Source: Chloracidobacterium sp. (GTDB lineage: Bacteria > Acidobacteriota > Blastocatellia > Pyrinomonadales > Pyrinomonadaceae). From it: DNA of 64,000 bases. Both the position numbers and the translations under genes were made by a program. The DNA lies in contig JADJWP010000002.1 of the NCBI GenBank assembly GCA_016716305.1, positions 1,796,501 to 1,860,500 of the forward strand, written 5' to 3'. This document shows positions 10,130-16,844 of the stretch, piece after piece. The notes beneath the pieces were generated by a model. It ran no database searches, was not told the origin of the DNA, and was given only the letters and a program-made list of their open reading frames with translations. Each line of letters begins with the position of its first letter. The stretch's first letter is position 1.

Positions 10130-11209
10130 ATGCTCAAGCGCTACATGCACAAACGCGAACGTCATTTCGCGATGCTCAACGACAATCGAGTGGTCCGCCC
10201 ATTTGAGTGGGGAACGGAGTTCATCGAAGAATTTGTTGAGGGCGGCGAACCGGCGGCGATGTTTCGTGAGCATACCAGGCACGTACTGGCTGACAGCGAC
10301 AAGTATTTTGCGGCACCGATGCCGGATGAATTCACCTTGGAACGCCGTTTATATCCCTCGGCGGCCTCGATCAACGCCGCCGATCTTAAGACCGCCGTGG
10401 TGCAGACCGAGGTTCCGGTGCTCACCTGGCGAAGCACCGTTGCGACGCCGTCGGCCGAGAACAACACGGCGGTCGCGACATATTTTCCGCACGCCAATAA
10501 ACGATCGGCGGTCGTCATTCTGCCCCATTGGAACGCAAAGGCCGGGACCTATTTTGACCTTGCCAAATTCTTCAATAAGGTAGGGCTCTCGGCCCTGAGG
10601 CTCACTTTGCCCTACCACGAAGAGCGGATGCCGCCGGAACTCGAACGTGCGGATCACCTTGTTGCTCCTAATGTCGGCCGCTCGCTGCAGTCGATCAGGC
10701 AATCGGTAGCCGACACGCGCGCGGCGATAATGTGGCTAAAAGGCCGGGGTTACGAAAAGATCGGTGTTGTCGGCACGAGCATCGGTTCATGCGTTGCGTT
10801 CCTGGCTTTTGTCCACGACCGTAATATCGACGCTGCGGTCTTCAACCATGTTTCGGGATATATGGCTGACGTCGTCTGGCACGGCCTTTCGACCTATCAC
10901 GTCCGAAACAGCTTTGGCGACAATCTTGAGCTCGATGAGCTCCGGGAATATTGGCTGCCGGTCTCGCCGATGGCGTACATGGAAAAGCTGGCGGCTCAGC
11001 CGTGGCGTCCGCAGCGATACATTTATACGCTCTACGACCTGAGCTTCCCCGTCGACCTCTCGCGTGACGTGATGCGCGAGCTGACGCGGCACAACATCAA
11101 GCACAGCAAGGCATCGATCCCCTGCGGACATTACACTCTTGGCGAAAAACCCTGGGTCTATCTCGACGGCTACAAGATAATCCGCTTTCTTCATAAACAT
11201 CTGCGTTAG
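10130..11209 (+). CDS. Alpha/beta-fold hydrolase (ABHD18-like)
   Basis: A 359-residue protein without a signal peptide. A strand-helix segment AVVILPHWNAKAGTYFDLAK is followed by the nucleophile elbow GTSIGS and, near the C-terminus, IPCGHYTLGEKPW, which supplies the likely catalytic His. The layout resembles the ABHD18 branch of alpha/beta hydrolases, whose substrates are unknown. The ATG at 10130 has no clear Shine-Dalgarno; TTG at 10121 and ATG at 10145 are alternatives. It is separated from the preceding gene by a terminator, so it is probably transcribed alone. Confidence 0.75.
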   Translation: MLKRYMHKRERHFAMLNDNRVVRPFEWGTEFIEEFVEGGEPAAMFREHTRHVLADSDKYFAAPMPDEFTLERRLYPSAASINAADLKTAVVQTEVPVLTWRSTVATPSAENNTAVATYFPHANKRSAVVILPHWNAKAGTYFDLAKFFNKVGLSALRLTLPYHEERMPPELERADHLVAPNVGRSLQSIRQSVADTRAAIMWLKGRGYEKIGVVGTSIGSCVAFLAFVHDRNIDAAVFNHVSGYMADVVWHGLSTYHVRNSFGDNLELDELREYWLPVSPMAYMEKLAAQPWRPQRYIYTLYDLSFPVDLSRDVMRELTRHNIKHSKASIPCGHYTLGEKPWVYLDGYKIIRFLHKHLR

Positions 11210-11423
11210 CGATCGTCTGCCACGTGCGATCAAATGATCACGACCGCTCTGAAAGTCAGAACCGGATATCCCTGCCATACGCTCGATATGATAATGAGAC
11301 CATCGCTGTCGCTGACGCGACACCGGCTTTATCGCATCGAGCCCCAGGTCGCGCGTTGCCGGGCGAACAACGGGTCCTGATCTGACCCGAAAGAACGCGT
11401 TCGGGTGCAAACAATTCATGGTC

Positions 11424-11642
11424 AAATGCCCGTTTCTTGTCTGGAAATGGCGACTTCTCGCGTGGAAATGCCAATTTCTAGCGTGGAAACGCCGGTTTCT
11501 TGCGTAGAAATGCCGGTTTCTTGCGAAGAAATGCCGGTTTCTCGCGTTGAAATGCCGGTTTCTCGCGTTGAAATGCCGGTTTCTTGCGTTGAAATGCCGG
11601 TTTCTCGCGTTGAAATGCCGGTTTCTTGCGTTGAAATGCCGG
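11424..11642. repeat. 21-bp tandem repeat, ten units plus a partial one
   Basis: Ten consecutive 21-bp units, consensus AAATGCCGGTTTCTYGCGTTG, run from 11424 to 11633 and a partial AAATGCCGG follows. Units 1-4 are diverged (for example AAATGGCGACTTCTCGCGTGG); units 6-10 are nearly identical except for a T/C switch at one position. Because 21 is divisible by 3 and units lack stops in several frames, the array creates artificial heptapeptide-repeat ORFs on both strands. It runs directly into an RHS-core fragment. The 214 bp before it (11210-11423) hold nothing recognisable. Confidence 0.9.
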
Positions 11643-11651
11643 CCATTCCCC

Positions 11652-11768
11652 GGCAGCCCGCGTATCCTTACCGACCAAAACGGTGCCACCATCTCCGGCC
11701 GCGACTTCATGCCCTACGGCGAAGAGATCGCCCGCACCGCCTACGGCTCCGGCATTGATCGTCAATGG
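11652..11768 (+). pseudogene. RHS-repeat core fragment 1
   Basis: Translation from 11652 gives GSPRILTDQNGATISGRDF, then MPYGEEIARTAYGSGIDRQW. This is the conserved end of RHS/YD-repeat cores, which normally reads DHLGSPR..TD.NG......D..PFGEEI. The upstream DHL and all YD repeats are missing; instead the reading frame continues back into the 21-bp tandem repeat. After DRQW the homology stops and about 300 bp (11770-12066) carry no recognisable gene. It is a remnant with no start of its own. Confidence 0.75.
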
Positions 11769-12066
11769 CCAATGGAGCTGTATGTAGGGCAAAGGAGCGA
11801 GGTCTCTTTTGTTTCGTTTCAGCGCGCGCGGCCCGTATGTTTCCATGAAACACATGAAACAAGCGAGCCAAAGATCGGTGCACGCTCCGGAAATTGAATT
11901 TTGCAAGGGTGTTTTGTCCGCCGCCATTGTTGGAACCGTCATGACCCTATTTTCGAATATCTGTAGCGTGATCGGAACTGCAGTTTGCACGATATGCACG
12001 GTTTGACACAGAAAGAAAGCAGAAGGAAAAGCGCTCGATCCGGCAAAACTGCGATATTTTGCTTGA

Positions 12067-12231
12067 GTCCCAGAAACCGGCGAAACAACCGTCTTCGCGT
12101 ATGATGCTTCAAACAGGCTGGTTGCCGAGTATTCAACCGTCGTCGAACCGACCGCAACCGCCAAAACCAGCTATTTGACAACCGACCACCTCGGCAGCCC
12201 AAGGATCACGACCGACCAGTTCGGCGGTGAA
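12067..12231 (+). pseudogene. RHS-repeat core fragment 2
   Basis: The frame starting at 12067, directly after an in-frame TGA, reads VPETGETTVFAYDASNRLVA, then EYSTVVEPTATAKTSYLTTD and HLGSPRITTDQFGGE. This is a textbook RHS core piece (YD motif, AEYSTVVEP, SYLTTDHLGSPR). It is truncated at the 5' end. The RHS similarity stops at GGE while the frame stays open (IPSTEPPSPIPDW). The downstream HExxH open frame (from 12231) is in a different frame, so a frameshift or recombination joint lies near 12231. It cannot make a full RHS protein. Confidence 0.8.
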
Positions 12232-12296
12232 ATACCCTCGACGGAGCCGCCCTCGCCCATACCCGACTGGATCCCAATGGGCAACGGGGGATCGAA

Positions 12297-12737
12297 ATGT
12301 TTATTCCAACCAACGCTACCAGTGGTGTTATTGGGTACTCGTCGATTGAAATTAGAGATTTCTCTGGAAACGTAATCAACGTTGTTCCCGGCAGACTAGG
12401 ATATTCGACCCCGATGTCGGTTAGGATAAATACCAGAGGGCCATTCTTGCGGCGTATCCCGGCCTCGAATTCTATGAATGACCGGCTCGGCGAGTTCGGG
12501 CGCTTTGCTGCAGGTCGACTGCGGTCGCGTGTCACGCAGTTGTTGCATGAAATTGGGCATTTGGTCTTTAGGAATAGGAGCGTGTTTCCATTACATTCAT
12601 CGCCCAATACTACTAATGAACATGTTGCGTGGGACCGTGTTTTGAGGCTGGACGGATCTGATGCCGACCTTAGTGACGTTAATACAGATTTAGTTCTCGA
12701 AGCTTGCAGGGATCAAATCAATCAATTAAGGCAATAA
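12297..12737 (+). CDS. HExxH metalloprotease-like RHS tip fragment (putative orphan toxin domain)
   Basis: A 146-residue frame, open back to 12231, where DPNGQRGIE precedes the ATG. It contains the zincin signature LLHEIGHLV, with H84, E85 and H88 as predicted zinc/catalytic residues, followed by a conserved-looking NEHVAWDRVLRL segment and a charged C-terminus. It lies immediately after an RHS-core remnant, where polymorphic-toxin C-terminal domains normally sit, and is AT-richer than its flanks. No signal peptide or good ribosome site is seen, so it is probably a detached, perhaps unexpressed, toxin tip. A standalone small peptidase is the alternative. Confidence 0.55.
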   Translation: MFIPTNATSGVIGYSSIEIRDFSGNVINVVPGRLGYSTPMSVRINTRGPFLRRIPASNSMNDRLGEFGRFAAGRLRSRVTQLLHEIGHLVFRNRSVFPLHSSPNTTNEHVAWDRVLRLDGSDADLSDVNTDLVLEACRDQINQLRQ

Positions 12738-12773
12738 GTTATAAAAGCTGATATGCCTAAGGAGGTTTGGGAC

Positions 12774-13406
12774 ATGTCCATAAAAGTGCTCGCATTGGTA
12801 GTTTTGCTCCTGATAGCCTCGACAGCATCGTTGGGACAACGCTTGCTCATCGTTACGGGCAATGTTGTAGATGAGAATGGGACACCGATCGCTGGAGCCA
12901 ATGTGTGTCTTCGAGGGGAGTTCGATGCGATCGAAGTTTATACGACCGGAGACGATGGATTTTTTCGAGTCATTCGTAATGTAAAGGACTCGACTGACGT
13001 ATTTCTTTTCATCGAGGGCCCGCAACCTGCCGGATACTGGGTTCCGGAGACAACTACTTACTGGAGTCTCGGAAAATTGCCGGAGCACAAAGGCACGCTT
13101 TTGCACCGGACAGATTCAGGAATTGTTCGTATCGGTAACGTGAAACCCAACATTGCCTTTAGAGGTGTTCGAATTGACCTTTCGAAGATCCTTGGGCCGA
13201 ATTTTGTTCTTTCGTCTAACCCTCTTCCCCAATTGAGAATGGATATATATCGTGGAGAGACTGTGCTTGCATCCGATTTTTCGGTTCCAACGGACGCTAT
13301 AAATGAGGGGGTCGTGCAGATTTCTCTACCCAATGTAGAACTTGAACTCGTATTCACAATCATTGAGAACGATAAATCGCGAAAGGCAAGAATTAAAGTC
13401 CGGTAA
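12774..13406 (+). CDS. Secreted protein with carboxypeptidase-regulatory-like domain; candidate immunity partner
   Basis: A 210-residue protein starting at 12774, with AAGGAGG (12759-12765) 8 nt upstream, one of the best ribosome sites in the window; the frame is open earlier, from 12753. N-terminal signal peptide (SIKVLALVVLLLIASTASLG), then a CarboxypepD_reg-like beta-sandwich: TGNVVDENGTPIAGANVCL followed by DDGFFRV. The rest is unrecognised. It starts 36 bp after the HExxH tip and shares its low GC. Position and strong translation signal suggest a periplasmic immunity protein for that tip; this is inference, since the fold is also common in unrelated secreted proteins. Confidence 0.7.
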   Translation: MSIKVLALVVLLLIASTASLGQRLLIVTGNVVDENGTPIAGANVCLRGEFDAIEVYTTGDDGFFRVIRNVKDSTDVFLFIEGPQPAGYWVPETTTYWSLGKLPEHKGTLLHRTDSGIVRIGNVKPNIAFRGVRIDLSKILGPNFVLSSNPLPQLRMDIYRGETVLASDFSVPTDAINEGVVQISLPNVELELVFTIIENDKSRKARIKVR

Positions 13407-13476
13407 TCAGATTTTCCCGAAATCCGTTCAATGCGCTTCTGCATTGTTTTTTTTCAATCGGTCGTATGATAACGGG

Positions 13477-13922
13477 ATGGAGGAGAAGCGGACGCAGAGG
13501 ATATTGAAGGAGATCGAGCCTGAGGAATGGGACTGGGAACAGCAGCCGGCGAAGTATTACATCCGCTCGACCGTGCTGGGCGGAGCTGTGGTCACGGACG
13601 TATACGACATCGGCACAAAGAAGCGGACCTACGTCAGGGCGGGCGGCGAGGAGATCGCCCGCACCGCCTAAAACGCTGGATCCGATCGCAGCTCTACACG
13701 AAGTGATTCACGTCGCTGCTCGTGCAAGTGATATAGAATTATCGAAAGCTGTAAGAGACTTGGGCACAAAAGTTATTGGAACGGGATGGAAAAACCGAAA
13801 TCGATTATCCGACAGACGAAGATAACAGCAAACGAGCGTATAGCGGTTATTGGGGCCAGGCACTAATTAATCATTGTTCGGAAACGGCGTCACATAGAAA
13901 GCCTACAACAACACGAAGATAA
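13477..13922 (+). pseudogene. RHS-core fragment 3 joined to a frameshifted HExxH toxin tip
   Basis: 13477-13671 encodes an RHS-core stretch (KYYIRSTVLGGAVVTDVYD, then GTKKRTYVRAGGEEIARTA) ending at TAA. From 13676, in another frame, LDPIAALHEVIHVAARASDI contains a second HExxH motif (His codons at 13697 and 13709). That frame is lost after GTGW; skipping one A of the AAAAA run (13790-13794) restores EIDYPTDEDNSKRAYSGYWG and the tip ends at TAA 13920-13922. So there is one frameshift at the core/tip joint and one in a homopolymer. The usual RHS segment between core and tip is missing. Clearly a pseudogene as read. Confidence 0.7.
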
Positions 13923-13953
13923 AAATGATCAAAATCAGATAGGGGTGAGTTTT

Positions 13954-14436
13954 ATGTACTTAAAGATGGTTTTGCCTTTGATGGTAATAGCATGTTGCCA
14001 GTCAAATATATGGAATGATATTGTCCCGCTAAAATCGACGCGAGCGGATGTCGAGAAAATACTTGGGAAGCCGATGCGTCATAGCATCGCTAAACATGCG
14101 GCAGGGTATAAAACCGAAAATGAAAGGGTTCATGTTGTATATTCAACCGGACTTTGTAATGTCAATTCTGAACACGGGTGGGATATTCCAGAGATGACGG
14201 TGATAAGTGTGGGCGTAACTCCAAAGGTGCTGCCGAAATTCACTGATCTCCAGATTGACAAGAATAAATTTGAGAAGCGGCCGGACCCTGACGCTATAGA
14301 TACTTTCTTTTACACAAATGAGACTGACGGAATTAGCTTGACGGTCGATGAAAAAGATGAATTTGTACTGGATATCCGGTATTTCCCTGAAGCTAAATAT
14401 AACCATCTCAGATGTAAAGCAAAACAGGAGAAGTGA
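13954..14436 (+). CDS. Small secreted or lipoprotein-like protein; candidate immunity partner
   Basis: A 160-residue protein; ATG 13954 is preferred over GTG 13945 because AGGGGTGAG (13941-13949) fits it better. The short N-terminus MYLKMVLPLMVIACCQSNIW is a signal peptide with two cysteines (possible lipidation). Then WNDIVPLKSTRADVEKILGK resembles a motif seen in small secreted proteins of this phylum; function unknown. It follows the second HExxH tip by 31 bp and shares its low GC (about 37% in one 60-bp stretch against about 63% in flanking genes). The order toxin tip then small exported protein is the same as at 12297-13406. Confidence 0.65.
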   Translation: MYLKMVLPLMVIACCQSNIWNDIVPLKSTRADVEKILGKPMRHSIAKHAAGYKTENERVHVVYSTGLCNVNSEHGWDIPEMTVISVGVTPKVLPKFTDLQIDKNKFEKRPDPDAIDTFFYTNETDGISLTVDEKDEFVLDIRYFPEAKYNHLRCKAKQEK

Positions 14437-14606
14437 TCTAAGTCAGGCGTGCAAAATTGCGATTTTCTGCCAGCATTTCGCGGCTACGATGCTGACGGCC
14501 GGCAGGTATCGGGCGACACCGGCCTCAAATACTCCTCCGGCCCCGCGGACAAACGCGAACTTTCCTGCTTTCATCCAATCGGTGCTAAACTTCTCTCCGT
14601 TCGCCG

Positions 14607-15560
14607 ATGGTTTCTTTGACCGAAAAACATTCAGATGCGATCGACGATGCGGTTCATCGTCTGATCTCGCGTGCCTCCGATTCCCGCGGTCTTTCGGCGG
14701 CTGATATCCGTCCGCGGATCGTCGCATCGCTCGAAAAATACATCGCCAGATCGGAATCCGGAACCGAACGGCCCGACATCGTCGCATTTGTCGACGAGAT
14801 CAGGCCCGACGATCTGTTCCTGGTCGCCGCCTGCGAACGCGGTGATGAAAGGGCATGGGAAGACCTGGTCGCAAATTTTGATTCGACGGTCAGATCGGCG
14901 GCCCGCAAAATGACCTCGAATGCAGAGGACGCCGAGGACCTCGCGAGTTCGATCTGGGCGGAGCTCTACGGCCTGAGGCAAGACGCCGAAGGCAACAAAA
15001 AGAGCAAGCTTGGCTATTACTCGGGCCGCGGCTCGCTCGCCGGATGGCTTCGGGCTGTAGTATCACAGCTTGCGGTCGACGAGTTTCGAAAACAGGCGAA
15101 GTTCGTCCAGATCGAGGAGAATCGAGAATTTGAGAACCTGGCCGAATCGGCGTCGAACAACTCGAACAACGAACAGGTTCTCCATCATGCCGATGACCCC
15201 GAACAACTACTGACCGAAAAGCGAATGTCGGCCGATGTCTCGGCGGCTTTGCAGGATGCGATGGCCGGTCTGGAAGCCGAAGACAAGGTGATCCTTAAGC
15301 TCTATTATTTCGACGAACTCAAGCTCAAAGAGATCGGTGCGGCATTTGGTTATCATGAAGCTACGGCGAGCAGGAAACTTGTCCGCATTCAGGCCGAAAT
15401 ACGGAGATCGGTCGAAAGAAGCCTGAAGAAAGAGCATGGATGGTCAGACGGCGAGGTGAAAAAGCACCTTTCGGAAACCGCCGAAAGCCTCGGTATCAGC
15501 CTCGAAAAGATGATCGCCGTATTTGTGCTGATGATGGTGCTGCAAGATTTCTATTGGTGA
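14607..15560 (+). CDS. Sigma-70 family RNA polymerase sigma factor
   Basis: A 317-residue protein. Region 2 around residues 75-155 contains DLFLVAACERGDERAWEDLV, DAEDLASSIWAELY and GSLAGWLRAVVSQLAVDEFR. Region 4 around 215-270 contains LEAEDKVILKLYYFDELKLK with an HTH. The C-terminus has an extra hydrophobic helix (KMIAVFVLMMVLQDFYW) that may anchor it or bind a partner. The first 70 residues are not a standard sigma region. It is followed by an anti-sigma-like membrane protein on the same strand, so a regulated pair is likely. No ribosome site is obvious at 14607. The 170 bp before it hold no gene. Confidence 0.85.
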   Translation: MVSLTEKHSDAIDDAVHRLISRASDSRGLSAADIRPRIVASLEKYIARSESGTERPDIVAFVDEIRPDDLFLVAACERGDERAWEDLVANFDSTVRSAARKMTSNAEDAEDLASSIWAELYGLRQDAEGNKKSKLGYYSGRGSLAGWLRAVVSQLAVDEFRKQAKFVQIEENREFENLAESASNNSNNEQVLHHADDPEQLLTEKRMSADVSAALQDAMAGLEAEDKVILKLYYFDELKLKEIGAAFGYHEATASRKLVRIQAEIRRSVERSLKKEHGWSDGEVKKHLSETAESLGISLEKMIAVFVLMMVLQDFYW

Positions 15561-15679
15561 GGCGTTCACTAAATGAGGCAAGTTTTCGCCGAGGACGTGA
15601 ATTTGCGGTGAATCTTGCGAAAAATGGTGTTTTGATCGAAACGATCGCGTTTTTGGGTCATCGCACCGAGATCGAGAAG

Positions 15680-16786
15680 ATGGAACAGGATTTCGACAAA
15701 GTAATAGACGCGTTGCTGAGGAGTTCGCCGGAGAAAAAGGGCGTTCTCGTCGGCGACCGTCCGTCCGCGCATCTTTCTGCGGACGAGATCTCGCTGTTCG
15801 TCGAAAACGCCTTGCCCAAAGATGTTCGGCAGGGTCAATTGATCCATTTCGCCGAATGCGATCGCTGCCGGGCGGTGCTCGCGAACGCTATCCGTCTTTC
15901 TGATGACCAAGCCTTCGAAGCCGGGTCGCCAACGGTCGACGCGCGGCCTGTTATCGACGCGCCGTGGTACCGACGGCTTTTCGCTATGCCGAACCTTGCT
16001 TACGCAATGGGCGGCCTCGTATTACTTTTCAGCGGTTTCATCGGATACACGTTGATTCAGAATACCGGCAGCGACACGGCGATGCTTTCTGATCAGGCTG
16101 AGAGCAGGGCGGCCGAGCCGGCACCCGCGGCCGCCGACGAACCTTACGTTTTTATGGATAGCGCGGCGAATGCTGCCACGAACACGAGCAGCGCAGCGGC
16201 AAATTCGGCGATCGTCCCAGGCAGTCCGTTCGTACCCAACGGCAACGATGCCCGGACGGCATCGGCATCCAATTCGGCCGCGACGCTCGATGTTGCCCGT
16301 TCGCGTGATGAGGCAGACCTAATGATGGCAAAGCCTGCAGCGGCGGCTCCTGCCGATGCGGGCCCGACGGGCTTGAACAAAGCGGAAGCCGAGAGCAAGG
16401 TCAATGCCAAAAGAGAGATGAACGAACTTCCCACCGTTGCGAGGCAAACCCAAGAGTCCCTGCCTCCACCGCCTCCGCCGGCAAAGTCGCTGCCCGTTCC
16501 AAAAGACGATGCCGCGGGCGAGCGAAGCAAGGCTTCGGATGCCGCGAAAATGAAAAGCGTCGGCCGGCTTTCGACCGACACTGCACGCAGGCAGATAAGC
16601 GGCAAGACTTTCGAACGCCGCGACGGTACGTGGTACGACTCGGCGTACACGGGCCAGCCTTTGACCGACGTTCGCCGCGGCACCGACGATTACCGCAAAC
16701 TCGACAGTGGGCTCCGCAGAACGGCCGACGATCTCGGCGGTACGGTCGTGATAGTCTGGAAAGCGAAGGCGTACCGCATTCAGTGA
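15680..16786 (+). CDS. Anti-sigma-factor-like single-pass membrane protein
   Basis: 368 residues from ATG 15680 (the frame is open from 15440; GTG 15608 is an alternative). The cytoplasmic N-terminus has LSADEISLFVENALPKDVRQ followed by HFAECDRCRAVLA, resembling a zinc-finger anti-sigma domain (H...C..C). One transmembrane helix (LAYAMGGLVLLFSGFIGYTL) lies near residues 111-132. Beyond it is a long low-complexity Ala/Pro/Ser region, then an ordered C-terminus (KTFERRDGTWYDSAYTGQPL) ending VIVWKAKAYRI. Its place behind a sigma gene suggests it sequesters that sigma factor at the membrane and senses an envelope signal. Confidence 0.7.
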   Translation: MEQDFDKVIDALLRSSPEKKGVLVGDRPSAHLSADEISLFVENALPKDVRQGQLIHFAECDRCRAVLANAIRLSDDQAFEAGSPTVDARPVIDAPWYRRLFAMPNLAYAMGGLVLLFSGFIGYTLIQNTGSDTAMLSDQAESRAAEPAPAAADEPYVFMDSAANAATNTSSAAANSAIVPGSPFVPNGNDARTASASNSAATLDVARSRDEADLMMAKPAAAAPADAGPTGLNKAEAESKVNAKREMNELPTVARQTQESLPPPPPPAKSLPVPKDDAAGERSKASDAAKMKSVGRLSTDTARRQISGKTFERRDGTWYDSAYTGQPLTDVRRGTDDYRKLDSGLRRTADDLGGTVVIVWKAKAYRIQ

Positions 16787-16844
16787 CCGGCCCGGCCCGA
16801 TAATTAACTGACTCAAGCAAAGACGATCGATGTAGAATAGTGCG

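Noticed and set aside
11424..11642. CRISPR array.
   Set aside because: Units are contiguous 21-mers with no spacers; no cas genes are present.
10787..11710. A 307-codon minus-strand open frame with HFNARNR repeats, and other repeat-peptide frames across 11400-11650.
   Set aside because: The 21-bp unit lacks stops in several frames on both strands, so these frames are created by the repeat; the main one also lies antisense to the alpha/beta hydrolase gene.
13790..13794. Programmed +1 or -1 frameshifting at the A5 run.
   Set aside because: No stimulatory structure or intact upstream gene is present; the locus already has another frame break, so decay or sequencing error is simpler.
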